Positions 42,802 to 51,653 are shown, numbered from the stretch's first letter. The stretch: 64,000 bases of DNA from CAKSQF01 sp964568425 (GCA_964568425.1 CAZMPO010000002.1:1-64000), one strand, 5' to 3'. Notes: generated by a model from the letters alone, not told the origin. Made by a program: numbers and translations.

Positions 42802-43286
42802 GTATAAATATCAAACTTTTCGTCATGGATGTTGACGGTACGCTCACCGACGGTAAGATCTATGTCGGAGCAGACGGCGAGGTCATGAAAGCCTTCAATG
42901 TAAAGGACGGATACGCGATCGCACATGTTTTGCCGCGATATGGTATCATCCCGATAATTATCACCGGAAAATCATCCGAAATCGTCAAAACCAGGGCACA
43001 CGAGCTCGGAATATCCGAACTTTATCAGGGCGTTTCCGACAAACTGTCGAAGCTTGCCGAACTCGCAAAAAAGTACGGCGCATCTCCAAATGAGATCGCA
43101 TACATCGGCGATGACGTGAACGATCTGCCGTGTATCGATCATTGCGCCCATACCGCCTGTCCGTCGGACGCGCTCGATGAGGTCATCGCAAGAGTGTCCT
43201 ATGTTTGCAGGCGAAAAGGCGGCGAGGGCGCGGTTCGCGAATTTGTCGATCACCTGCTTGCGTCCATGTCCGATAATGAAGGGTGA
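42798..43286 (+). CDS. kdsC: Kdo-8-phosphate phosphatase, HAD family
   Basis: 162 residues. HAD subfamily IIIA: VMDVDGTLTDGKIYVGADGE with D11/D13, ITGKSSEIVKTRAHELGI, GVSDKLSKL and YIGDDVNDLPCI; C-terminal VCRRKGGEGAVREFVDHLL matches KdsC. Removes phosphate from Kdo-8-P, giving Kdo for KdsB. Completes the pathway. Confidence 0.95.
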   Translation: MSINIKLFVMDVDGTLTDGKIYVGADGEVMKAFNVKDGYAIAHVLPRYGIIPIIITGKSSEIVKTRAHELGISELYQGVSDKLSKLAELAKKYGASPNEIAYIGDDVNDLPCIDHCAHTACPSDALDEVIARVSYVCRRKGGEGAVREFVDHLLASMSDNEG

Positions 43287-43298
43287 AGGACCAAAATC

Positions 43299-44027
43299 AT
43301 GAAAAAATTCACAAAAACATCCGAACTTATGTGGGTCTTCGGTGTGATATTCGTTTCGCTCGGAGTGGCGGTTTGCAGTAAGTCGAATCTCGGCGTGTCG
43401 ATGATCGCCGCACCGCAGTTTGTTATTTATGACGCGCTTGCGCCGCTTTGGGATGGATTTTCGGTCGGAATGGTCGGATATCTCTTCCAAGGGGCATTGC
43501 TCATACTCATGTGTGCCCTTTTGCGTCGATTTGACCCTCGGTATCTCCTCTCGTTCGGAGTTGCAGTTGTCTATGGGTATATGCTCAACCTGTTTCTCTT
43601 TCTGCTCGGAGGCTTTTCGGCGGAGGGTATAGCGGCGCGCTGGATAACACTTATCGTCGGCGATATCTTCACCGCACTCGGCGTTGCGTTCTTCTTTCGA
43701 ACCTACCTGTCGCTCCAGGTCTTCGAGCTTTTTGTCGCCGAAACAGCGGCAAAATTCAAGCTTAATGTCAACAAGACCAAAATGGTGTTCGATCTGACAC
43801 TGCTCGCCTTCTCGATAGCCCTCGCACTCGCACTTTTCGCAGGCGACGGAGAACTTGATATCAAGACCCTTGCAACATCCGACTTCCACAGCATCGGACT
43901 CGGCACGCTCGTCACCACACTAATAAATTCCCCCCTCATCGCCCTGACGGGTCGCCTGATCGATAAAATATTCGACCCCACCCCATGTTTTCCTAAACTT
44001 AAAACATGGATAGGTCGGGATAGGTAG
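43299..44027 (+). CDS. YczE/YitT-like membrane protein
   Basis: 242 residues, five or six membrane helices. MWVFGVIFVSLGVAVCSKSNLGVSMIAAP matches the YczE/DUF6198 group of polytopic proteins of unknown function. Last gene of the locus, 12 nt after kdsC with its own weak ribosome site. It may be a passenger or serve glycan precursor transport; there is no direct evidence. Its final codons form a 9-bp hairpin (43983-43991 with 44001-44009) just upstream of the terminator. Confidence 0.65.
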   Translation: MKKFTKTSELMWVFGVIFVSLGVAVCSKSNLGVSMIAAPQFVIYDALAPLWDGFSVGMVGYLFQGALLILMCALLRRFDPRYLLSFGVAVVYGYMLNLFLFLLGGFSAEGIAARWITLIVGDIFTALGVAFFFRTYLSLQVFELFVAETAAKFKLNVNKTKMVFDLTLLAFSIALALALFAGDGELDIKTLATSDFHSIGLGTLVTTLINSPLIALTGRLIDKIFDPTPCFPKLKTWIGRDR

Positions 44028-44031
44028 ATAA

Positions 44032-44075
44032 AAAAGACTTGCACCTGTGTAAAAAGTGCAAGTCTTTTGCTTTTT
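44032..44075 (+). terminator. terminator of the polysaccharide locus
   Basis: AAAAGACTTGCAC (44032-44044) with GTGCAAGTCTTTT (44056-44068), 13 bp, 11-nt loop, then GCTTTTT. Confidence 0.82.
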
Positions 44076-44114
44076 GTGGCATGATAGACTCATTTCAAAG
44101 TCTGAAAAGAAAAA

Positions 44115-44381
44115 TCAGTTGGTTTCGTTTTCTTCCATCTGCTTTTTTAGCTCATCAAGACGTTTTTTCTTCTCATTAAGTTGCCTCTCTATATTCGGGG
44201 CGTTAGGTAAATCCGCAAGTTCGTGTATTCCGTACAAAAATAAAATAATGCCTAATAATATTGCTATCACCCCCAAAACGACCAGTGTGCAAAGACATAG
44301 CAATATATTTTTCGCAAATGGTCGTCTTATATTCGACCACCGTCGCCCTGCCAAGCTCTTGATCCGCGAGCCAATCGGCAA
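44115..44381 (-). CDS. small single-helix membrane protein, boundaries uncertain
   Basis: Up to 88 residues. The useful part is a membrane helix (NILLCLCTLVVLGVIAILLG) followed by a charged coiled coil (LNEKKKRLDELKKQMEENE). The N-terminal 20 residues from 44381 are only the shadow of the integrase remnant's frame; a TTG near 44307 may be the real start. It could be the tail of a larger gene cut by the integrase fragment. Confidence 0.35.
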   Translation of the reverse strand: MPIGSRIKSLAGRRWSNIRRPFAKNILLCLCTLVVLGVIAILLGIILFLYGIHELADLPNAPNIERQLNEKKKRLDELKKQMEENETN

Positions 44382-44487
44382 ACGCCCTCACATCGTGCAC
44401 ATATTTTTCCGCCGTCGCCCTCGCCCGCTCGTTTTTCAAAAGCTGCTTGCCGAAGTCGGCGATGGTCTCGTTTTCTATCGTTCTCAT
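44203..44487 (-). pseudogene. tyrosine recombinase N-terminal remnant
   Basis: Starts with a proper AGGAG site and MRTIENETIADFGKQLLKNE. Residues 8-55 resemble the SAM-like core-binding domain of phage/XerC-type integrases (ARATAEKYVHDVRAFADWL, ADQELGRATVVEYKTTICEK). No catalytic domain follows; after about residue 60 the frame becomes unrelated sequence to its stop at 44203. Probably what is left of an integrase gene beside the polysaccharide locus. Confidence 0.55.
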
Positions 44488-44598
44488 CGTTCTTGCTCCT
44501 TTTTTTGAGCCATTATAACAGAAAAATGTAAAAAAATCATATTCTCGGCGTTGATGACCCTCATCCCTCTCGAAATAAAATTCTTTTTACAAAAACTA

Positions 44599-44627
44599 TT
44601 GACAAACATATGTTCTTGTGGTAAAAT
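44599..44627 (+). promoter_or_regulatory. sigma-A promoter, TTGACA-N17-TAAAAT
   Basis: -35 at 44599-44604, -10 at 44622-44627, 27 nt before the helicase start codon. Confidence 0.85.
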
Positions 44628-44653
44628 AGAAAAAACGAAAAAGGGGGAACTTT

Positions 44654-46783
44654 ATGAACGCGCTTGCGGGACTCAATGACGATCAGAAAAATGCCGTTTG
44701 CTCGACCGAGGGTTATGTGCGAGTTGTTGCGGGGGCGGGGACGGGCAAGACGAAGGCACTCACTCACAGATACGCCTATCTTGTTTGCGAGCTTGGCATA
44801 TCGCCGACGAACATTCTTTGCCTGACCTTCACAAACAAAGCGGCGGGCGAAATGAAGCGACGGATAAAGTCACTGCTCGGCGCGGATACCGACGTATCGC
44901 TCGTTTCGACGATACACGGATTTTGCGCGCGCATTCTGCGTGAGGATATCGAAAAGCTTTTTTATCCGTCCGAGTTTCCCATCCTCGACAGCGATGACGG
45001 CAAGAAGCTGCTTGAGGAGATCTACGAGGAGGAGGGTATGCGTCTCGATTCGGCATCCTTTCAAAGCATGCTTGATCGAATCGAGATCTACAAGACCGAT
45101 CACACCGAGTATATCTCGTGGATCGCCGACCCCGATTTCGATTTTTCGACCCTGCTTCCCGCGACGCTTGAGGAACGGGTCATTATGAAGTATATCGAAA
45201 AGCAAAAGAAGAGCTATGCCGTCGATTTTCCCGATCTGATCAAATTCGTCACATACATCTTCGATCATTTCCCCGAGATCGAGCGGAAATGGCAGAGACG
45301 GCTGTTCTACATTGAGGTCGATGAATTTCAGGATGTGGACATTGAGCAGTATCGATTTGTCACTCGCCTTGCCGCGATCTATCACAATCTTTTTGTCGTC
45401 GGTGATCCCGATCAGAACATTTACACATGGCGAGGCTCGGGCAATCGATTTATCCTGAATTTTGACAAGGACAATCAGCCCTGCACGAGCCTTATAATGA
45501 ACCGAAACTATCGCTCGACACCCCAAATACTGAGGGCAGCCAACAGCCTTGTGTCGGTCAATCACGATCGAATAAAGAAAGATCTTTACACAAAGCTCTC
45601 GGACGGCGACCTGCCCGAGTATTTTCACGCCCAAAATGAGGAGCGCGAGCTGTCGCGGATTCTGTCGTTCGTGCGTCAAAGGATAGAGGAGGGCGGCAGA
45701 TATTCTGATATCGCCCTGCTTTATCGTGCCTCTTATCTCTCGCGGTCGGTCGAGCAGATCTTTATTGAGAATAAGATACCCTACACAGTCGTCGGCGGCG
45801 TCGGATTTTACGAGCGCGCCGAGATCAAAAACATGATCGCCTATATGCGATGCGTCCTTTACGGCGATGATCTGTCATTCCTTCGCGTTGTCAACACCCC
45901 AAGGCGTGGCGTGGGCAAATTAAGGCTTGAAAAAATCAAAAGTCTTGCAAAAAGGGATAATCTATCGCTCTTTGATGCGGCAAGGGCGCATGCAAGCGAT
46001 CCCGAACTCAGCGGATGTCGACTTCGCGATTTCGTCGCGCTTATCGAGAAGATGCGCTCTGTTGCCGATGAGTTGAGTGTCTCCGACCTCTTGCAAAAGC
46101 TCTTTTTCGAGAGCGGATATGAGAGCTATATCCGAAAAAGCGGCGATCTTGAAAGGCTGGACAATGTCTCTGAGCTTGTCAGAAGCATCAATCAGACCGA
46201 TGCCGAGTTCGGTGAAAAGCTGACACTATCGACATTTTTGCAAAATGTCGCGCTTTTCAGGGATGCCGACGACAATTCGGATGCTGACAGGGTGAAGCTT
46301 ATGACCGTTCACGCCGCGAAGGGGCTTGAATTTGAAAACGTGATAATCATCGGCATGAGCGAGAATATCTTTCCGTCGGCACGCTCGATCGCCGAGCGTT
46401 CGGACAAGGCTCTCGAAGAAGAACGGCGGCTCGCATTCGTTGCCATGACTCGTGCAAAGCGTCGCCTTCTGATAACCGACAGCGAGGGGATCGGCGTTAA
46501 GGGAGCAGTCAAGCTTCCGTCTCGATTTGTTGTCGAGGATATCGACAGGTCTCTGATAGCTCTGACCGGCGACAAACTGCCCGACGATCTTCAAGGGAGC
46601 GAGCATGATCGAGGCAGGGGGACGAGCGAGGCGAGATTTGCCGCGGGAGACAGACTTCTGCACAAGCATCTCGGGGTAGGCGTCGTTGACTCTGTCGATG
46701 CCGATCTGTCTGTTTATTTTGTAAAATTCTCGGTCGGTCTGCGTCCGATATCATTTGATTTTGACGGACTGGTCAAGATCTGA
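44654..46783 (+). CDS. UvrD/PcrA-type ATP-dependent DNA helicase
   Basis: 709 residues, AAGGGGG site. Superfamily 1A motifs in order: LNDDQKNAVCS (Q motif), VVAGAGTGKTKAL (Walker A), LTFTNKAAGEM, TIHGFCARILR, EVDEFQDVD (motif II), VGDPDQNIYTWRG (III), LIMNRNYRST (IV), VKLMTVHAAKGLEFENVIIIGM (V) and AFVAMTRAKRRLLIT (VI). A C-terminal SH3/Tudor-like module (GDRLLHKHLGVGVVDSV) as in PcrA. 3'-to-5' helicase for repair or replication restart. It differs slightly from canonical UvrD motif II (DEFQDVD rather than DEYQDTN). Monocistronic. Confidence 0.92.
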   Translation: MNALAGLNDDQKNAVCSTEGYVRVVAGAGTGKTKALTHRYAYLVCELGISPTNILCLTFTNKAAGEMKRRIKSLLGADTDVSLVSTIHGFCARILREDIEKLFYPSEFPILDSDDGKKLLEEIYEEEGMRLDSASFQSMLDRIEIYKTDHTEYISWIADPDFDFSTLLPATLEERVIMKYIEKQKKSYAVDFPDLIKFVTYIFDHFPEIERKWQRRLFYIEVDEFQDVDIEQYRFVTRLAAIYHNLFVVGDPDQNIYTWRGSGNRFILNFDKDNQPCTSLIMNRNYRSTPQILRAANSLVSVNHDRIKKDLYTKLSDGDLPEYFHAQNEERELSRILSFVRQRIEEGGRYSDIALLYRASYLSRSVEQIFIENKIPYTVVGGVGFYERAEIKNMIAYMRCVLYGDDLSFLRVVNTPRRGVGKLRLEKIKSLAKRDNLSLFDAARAHASDPELSGCRLRDFVALIEKMRSVADELSVSDLLQKLFFESGYESYIRKSGDLERLDNVSELVRSINQTDAEFGEKLTLSTFLQNVALFRDADDNSDADRVKLMTVHAAKGLEFENVIIIGMSENIFPSARSIAERSDKALEEERRLAFVAMTRAKRRLLITDSEGIGVKGAVKLPSRFVVEDIDRSLIALTGDKLPDDLQGSEHDRGRGTSEARFAAGDRLLHKHLGVGVVDSVDADLSVYFVKFSVGLRPISFDFDGLVKI

Positions 46784-46834
46784 TCCGCAAAAGTAAAATT
46801 TCTTTATCCGCCCGCATTTTTTGACATAAATCGC

Positions 46835-46863
46835 TTGACATTTGTCTCGTTTGATAGTAAAAT
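46835..46863 (+). promoter_or_regulatory. sigma-A promoter, TTGACA-N17-TAAAAT
   Basis: -35 at 46835-46840, -10 at 46858-46863. It rules out start codons upstream of about 46870 for the next gene. Confidence 0.85.
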
Positions 46864-46900
46864 ATATATGTCCAAAAAAATCGGAGGGGATCGTCTTAAA

Positions 46901-49036
46901 ATGTTCAAATCGGGTAAAAAAAGAGTTGTCGTTCTCTCGGTCATTCTGTCGGTACTGCTTTTGTCGGGTGTCGCTGTGATCATTATCGCCGATGAGGTCG
47001 GGGCAAGACCTAAGCTTCCGACAATTTCCGAGGAGAGCTCGGGGATCACGGTAAAGAATGCTTGGGCGTCCGATGTCACAAGAGCATCGGCAACGCTGAA
47101 TCTTAAGATATCCAAGACCTTTGTTACCGAGTACAAGATCTATCTCGGAAAGTCGCTCGACAGCCTCAAAGAGGTCAGCGGCAGATCGATCGGCAAAAGC
47201 GTCAGCTCGATTACCGCAGAGCTCGACGGACTCTCGGAATATACGAGATATTATTACAGCTTCCACCTTTTTACAAGGGATAATGAGGTCGTGCTCGATA
47301 CGTGGTCGTTCGTTACGCCGAACAGCTATTACAACGGTGCGTCGGGCGGCAAAAATGACGAAAATGTCAGCTATGGCGTCGATGTGTCATTTTGGTGTAA
47401 AAGCTCGGATTTTGAGAAGGCGAAGGCGGACGGCGTCGAATTTGTCATCATTCGCGCAGGCTCGTCCGGCAATAAAGACCCTTATTTTGAGGAAAATTAC
47501 GAGCGCGCCAAGGCGGCGGGGCTTCGCGTCGGAGCATATTATTATACATACGCAATGTCGCTTGAGGAAGCGTATGCCGATGCCGATGAATATCTTGAGT
47601 TCATTTGCGGCAAGCAGTTCGATATGCCTGTTTATGTCGATATCGAGGAAGAAAAACAGCAGGCTCTGTCGCGACAGCTGCTTACCGAGATGATGATATC
47701 ATTCTGCGACAAGATTGCGGATGCAGGCTACTATCCCGGCGTATACGCAAATCGAAATTGGTTCAATACACTGCTCAATTACGACACCCTTGCGCCCGTT
47801 TACGAGCTTTGGCTGGCGAAATGGACCTACGACGGTCTGCCCGACGAGGATCACAGCGATCAGTACGGTATGTGGCAGTACTACGATAAAGGCAAGGTCG
47901 ACGGGGTGCAGGGAAATGCCGATCTAAATGTTTGCTATAAGGATTATTCATCGATCATAAACAATGAGGGCACGGTGCCCTATGATTTTGTCGATTGGAA
48001 CGGGGATGTGGTGTGCAGATATTACATGTACCCCGGAAACAAGATCTACACACCGTCCAAAGCTCCGACTCGCGCTCCCGATGATCTGTACAGCTATGAA
48101 TTTGTCGGCTGGAAGGGACTTGATGAAAACACGGTCGCACTTGAGGGCGGTGGCAGATTTGAGGCGGATTACGACAAGATGGCGCATTCATACGGCGAGT
48201 GGGAAGAACTTTGGGTGATGGAACGCACGCGAGTCTGCGAGGATTGCGGATATGTTCAGCACGAGGTGCTCGGCGATCTCGCCTGCGGCGAAAAAGCCAC
48301 ATGGTATTTTGATGAGGGGAAACTCGTAATAAGCGGCAGCGGAGCGATCAGAGACGGAAATCGCGCATCCGACTTTCCTTGGAGCGTCATTGCGAGCGAG
48401 ATAACAAAGCTCACCGTTTCGGACGGGATAACCTCGATCGGAAATCGCGCTTTTGCCGATCTCAAAAATCTTTCGTCGGTACAGCTTCCGCTGACCCTTG
48501 CATCGATCGGCGAGTACGCTTTCGCAAATTGCGAGTCGCTGTCGAGCATAACGATCCCGGCGGCAACGGCAAGGATCGCCGAAAACGCATTTTACGGTTG
48601 CAGGACGCTGAAGACCGTCGGCGGATATGAGACCGATAAAGATCAGACCGCAAAGACGGCTGCCGATAAGATGGGCGCAAAGTATAAAACGGTCAATGCA
48701 CGCGTTGCCTACTACGGCAAGGTCGGAGACGATATCAGCTGGTTTCTATACTCGGACGGACATCTCGTGGTGTCGGGAGTCGGCGATCTCTCGTCTGATA
48801 TCGAAACCTACACGGATGCGATAGTGCTTGCAACATTCGGCGCGGGAGTTTGCTCCCTGCCCGATAATTTCATGAGGGGCGCGACCGCACTGCGGAAGGT
48901 CGAGTTTTTGGGAGACAGCCCTATCTCGATCGGCAAAGACGCGTTCCGCGAGTGCACAGATCTCCGCGAGCTTGATATTCCCCGAGGCTCACACATATCA
49001 GACGGTGCTTTTCTCGATACACCGCTCGTTCAATAA
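46901..49036 (+). CDS. GH25 lysozyme fused to leucine-rich-repeat surface modules
   Basis: 711 residues from the ATG at 46901 (GGAGGGG about 11 nt upstream), the first start downstream of the promoter. Signal/anchor helix (VVVLSVILSVLLLSGVAVII); a fibronectin III-like segment (about 45-135, WASDVTRASATLNLKI...EYTRYYYSFHLF); a GH25 domain (about 155-365: YGVDVSFWCKSSDFEKAK, EFVIIRAG, FEENYERAKAAGLRVGAYYYTYA, MPVYVDIEEEKQ, GVYANRNWF, LWLAKWTYDG, MWQYYDKGKVDGVQGNADLN); then BspA-type leucine-rich repeats (TKLTVSDGITSIGNRAF, LASIGEYAFANCESLSSITIP). Muramidase acting on peptidoglycan outside the cell; repeats probably bind ligands or host. Catalytic Asp and Asp/Glu positions look conserved. Confidence 0.88.
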   Translation: MFKSGKKRVVVLSVILSVLLLSGVAVIIIADEVGARPKLPTISEESSGITVKNAWASDVTRASATLNLKISKTFVTEYKIYLGKSLDSLKEVSGRSIGKSVSSITAELDGLSEYTRYYYSFHLFTRDNEVVLDTWSFVTPNSYYNGASGGKNDENVSYGVDVSFWCKSSDFEKAKADGVEFVIIRAGSSGNKDPYFEENYERAKAAGLRVGAYYYTYAMSLEEAYADADEYLEFICGKQFDMPVYVDIEEEKQQALSRQLLTEMMISFCDKIADAGYYPGVYANRNWFNTLLNYDTLAPVYELWLAKWTYDGLPDEDHSDQYGMWQYYDKGKVDGVQGNADLNVCYKDYSSIINNEGTVPYDFVDWNGDVVCRYYMYPGNKIYTPSKAPTRAPDDLYSYEFVGWKGLDENTVALEGGGRFEADYDKMAHSYGEWEELWVMERTRVCEDCGYVQHEVLGDLACGEKATWYFDEGKLVISGSGAIRDGNRASDFPWSVIASEITKLTVSDGITSIGNRAFADLKNLSSVQLPLTLASIGEYAFANCESLSSITIPAATARIAENAFYGCRTLKTVGGYETDKDQTAKTAADKMGAKYKTVNARVAYYGKVGDDISWFLYSDGHLVVSGVGDLSSDIETYTDAIVLATFGAGVCSLPDNFMRGATALRKVEFLGDSPISIGKDAFRECTDLRELDIPRGSHISDGAFLDTPLVQ

Positions 49037-49045
49037 TAAATCCCA

Positions 49046-49082
49046 AAAACAAGGCTGTCTTGAATGCAGACAGCCTTGTTTT
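49046..49082. terminator. bidirectional terminator between convergent genes
   Basis: AAAACAAGGCTGTCT (49046-49060) with AGACAGCCTTGTTTT (49068-49082), 15 bp, 7-nt loop. Nearly the same 5' arm and loop sequence recur at 58045-58066. Confidence 0.87.
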
Positions 49083-49090
49083 GCATGTAA

Positions 49091-51343
49091 TCAGTCGTTT
49101 TGATCTATGAGTCCGAAGCTTGTGATCGTAAGATCGGCAGAGCTCGGCCAGGAGTATACCCAATACTCATCCGAACCGTCCGGGTTTATTTTGCAATAAC
49201 CGCCGATGATAAGGTCTCCGGGAGACTTCCAACCCATGCCGCAGGAGACATTGCCGCCTTTTACCATGGTAAAGGGCAGGGATTCGTAGGAAATAAAGAC
49301 CTCAATGGTCGTGTGATAAGCCGTCCCGCCCTCGTTTTCTCTTGTCAGCATGACAGCCTCGTCGATCTTGCATCCTTCGGGCGCACCGATGGTGGGACTG
49401 CCCGAGCCGTCCAGCGGATGACCTTTTGCGGATACCCACCACTGAGTTGACTTGTCGCTGTCAAAAGGGCTTAAGAAAAACTCAAAATTCGTGCTTTGCC
49501 ACCAGGAACTCCACTTGTCACCATCGGCGTATATATCATGATAAACATCGCAGGCAAGATATATACCGTCGGCGGCGGATACCGCATAGAAGTCTACCTT
49601 TTTCGGTGCGGTCGAGCCCTCGCCGATGATCGACAATTTATCTAAGCCTTCCCAATCGGAAACGTCACCGTCGACCTTGATGTCCACGCCATCGAGCTTG
49701 GTATTATAATGAATTGTCGCGAAAATAAGATCGTCGTTTTCCTCTCCGATGACGATCTCGGACCACTGTTTGGCAGAGCCGCCGTAGTAAACATCATAGA
49801 GACAGCACATCGAGAACGCCTCGGAGCCGATGCTTGTAACACTGTCGGGGATAGTGATCGTCAAGATGAACGCACATCCGCAGAACGCACGCTCACCGAT
49901 GCTTGTCACGCCGCTTGGAATCGTAACGTTTGTAAGCACAGTGCAACCGAAAAAGGTCTCTTTGCCGATACTCGTTATGCTCTCTGAAATGTGCAAACTT
50001 TCGAGGTTTCCGCAATAGTAGAAAGCATGGTCACCAATGGTCGTAACGCTGTCGGGGATATCGACGCCCTTGAGCTTTACGCACCATCCGAACGCATCGT
50101 CTCCAATGCTTTTAACGCCGTCCGGAATGTCGATGCTTGCAAGATTCTCGCAACCATAGAGTGCAAACTTGCCAATGCTTGTAACACTGTCGGGGATGGT
50201 AACGCTCTCAAGATTCGTGCACCATCCGAGTGTCCCCTCTTTGATGCTCGTTATGCCGTTCGGGATAACGATACTCTTTAGCTTTTCGCAATTCGAGAAC
50301 GCATGGCTTCCGATGCTTGTTACGCCGTCGGGGATGTTGATGCTCTCAAGGCTTTTGCAGAAAGAGAACGCTTGGCTTCCGATGCTCGTCAAACTGTCGG
50401 GGAGGTTGATGCCCTTGAGCTTTTCGCAAGAATAGAATGCGTTGTCGCCAATGCTCGTTATGCTCTCGGGAAGGGTGACGACCTCGAGATTTTCGCACCA
50501 TGAGAATGCTACGCTCTCAATGCTTTTGACGCCGCTCGGAATGACAACGCTTATTATGTCCTCACGAGAGGAGAATGCGCGCTCGCCGATCGATGTGACC
50601 TTGTATCCGCTAAGGGTGGCGGGAATGATCAGCGTACCGTCCGTGATCTTTCCGACAAATCCCGTGATCGTGCAGGTTTTGCCGTCGTCGTTTATAATGT
50701 AGGCATAATCGCCCGCCAAAGCACTGATCTGAATGCCGGTGCGTATCGTCTCGCCGCAGCTTATGCACTCGGTGTGACCTGCGCCGCTTGCGGTGTCGGT
50801 CGGCTCAACATCGATGATCATATCCCCCTCGATATGCCCGAGTGCGTATATGACCTCTTGGCTTGCGAGGATTTTGCCGCAGTCGGCACATTTTTTGCCG
50901 TCGGTCAAGCCGTTTTGGGTACATGTCGCGGGATATCCCGGGTCGATAACGACTTTGTGACCGAGCGTCACGCTCGATTTGCCGTTTTCGAGGTTCGCTA
51001 TGTACTTTTTGAGCAAGATTATGTCTTTGGAATCGATCTTGCCGTCACCATTTGCGTCACCGTAAAGTGTCTCTTCTTCGCCGCAGAAAGTGCAAACGCC
51101 GTCCTCGAATGTGTGCATCTCGATGAAAAACTTGTGTCCGCAATCTTTGCATTCGTACCAGTGTGAGTCTCTGTCACGCATCAGCTTGTTGTCAAGGTGT
51201 TGACATTCAAAAAGAACAGAGGCGCTACCATCATCAGATACGCCGTCCGATGGCAGATCTTGTTGCTCGGCTGAAACGCCTATCGCGCTGATCGACATTG
51301 CAAAAAAGATGGTTAATACAGTAAACAGCAGTTTTTTTCTCAT
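49091..51343 (-). CDS. dockerin/BspA leucine-rich-repeat surface protein with C-terminal sugar-binding-like domain
   Basis: 750 residues from the ATG at 51343 (AGGAG site). Signal peptide (MRKKLLFTVLTIFFAMSISAIGVSA); a CxxC pair region (YECKDCGHKF, CTFCGEEE); one dockerin calcium loop with its helix (YGDANGDGKIDSKDIILLKKY), only half of a normal dockerin; another Cys pair region; then about twelve BspA-type repeats (TSIGERAF, SIESVAF, TSIGDNAFYSCEKLKGI, TSIGSQAF...). The last 170 residues (DGVDIKVDGDVSDWEGLDKL ... WSSADLTITSFGL) resemble DOMON/CBM9-like domains. Surface adhesion or glycan binding; no catalytic site. Confidence 0.82.
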   Translation of the reverse strand: MRKKLLFTVLTIFFAMSISAIGVSAEQQDLPSDGVSDDGSASVLFECQHLDNKLMRDRDSHWYECKDCGHKFFIEMHTFEDGVCTFCGEEETLYGDANGDGKIDSKDIILLKKYIANLENGKSSVTLGHKVVIDPGYPATCTQNGLTDGKKCADCGKILASQEVIYALGHIEGDMIIDVEPTDTASGAGHTECISCGETIRTGIQISALAGDYAYIINDDGKTCTITGFVGKITDGTLIIPATLSGYKVTSIGERAFSSREDIISVVIPSGVKSIESVAFSWCENLEVVTLPESITSIGDNAFYSCEKLKGINLPDSLTSIGSQAFSFCKSLESINIPDGVTSIGSHAFSNCEKLKSIVIPNGITSIKEGTLGWCTNLESVTIPDSVTSIGKFALYGCENLASIDIPDGVKSIGDDAFGWCVKLKGVDIPDSVTTIGDHAFYYCGNLESLHISESITSIGKETFFGCTVLTNVTIPSGVTSIGERAFCGCAFILTITIPDSVTSIGSEAFSMCCLYDVYYGGSAKQWSEIVIGEENDDLIFATIHYNTKLDGVDIKVDGDVSDWEGLDKLSIIGEGSTAPKKVDFYAVSAADGIYLACDVYHDIYADGDKWSSWWQSTNFEFFLSPFDSDKSTQWWVSAKGHPLDGSGSPTIGAPEGCKIDEAVMLTRENEGGTAYHTTIEVFISYESLPFTMVKGGNVSCGMGWKSPGDLIIGGYCKINPDGSDEYWVYSWPSSADLTITSFGLIDQND

Positions 51344-51526
51344 TTGATTGATCTCCTTTTGTTTTTTATTTTCGATCCTCCGATCGTAAGAACAAATATT
51401 AAAAAAGTGCGGCAAAAATTGTTAGCCGCACAAGATCGCAAACTCGGATATCCGCTCAATTAACAGCTTGCAAAACAGGTGTCGCGGCAAGGACTGCACA
51501 AATATTTCGGTTGATTTAACATAATT

Positions 51527-51555
51527 AATGTATCACAATAATTCGCTTTTGTCAA
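51527..51555 (-). promoter_or_regulatory. sigma-A promoter, TTGACA-N17-TACATT with extended -10 (minus)
   Basis: -35 at 51555-51550, -10 at 51532-51527, preceded by TG. Leader of about 180 nt for the dockerin/LRR gene, containing a GCGGC/GCCGC hairpin near 51410-51430; otherwise the 51344-51640 stretch is empty. Confidence 0.65.
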
Positions 51556-51653
51556 TAGCTTTGCGAAAAAAAGTTAATTTTTTCTGTTTTTGTCAGTAGA
51601 CTTTTCGGCAAAATCTCGTCCCTGCCTGATCTCGCCGGAACCTTTTTGCAAAA

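Noticed and set aside
22478..43286. Gram-negative LPS/O-antigen origin for the whole contig
   Set aside because: SpoIIR, dockerins and RNase J surround the locus in the same codon style; no lpx, lpt or waa genes are visible.
44203..44487. Functional integrase or programmed frameshift product
   Set aside because: Only the N-terminal domain is present; no downstream frame contains the R..HxxR..Y catalytic residues.
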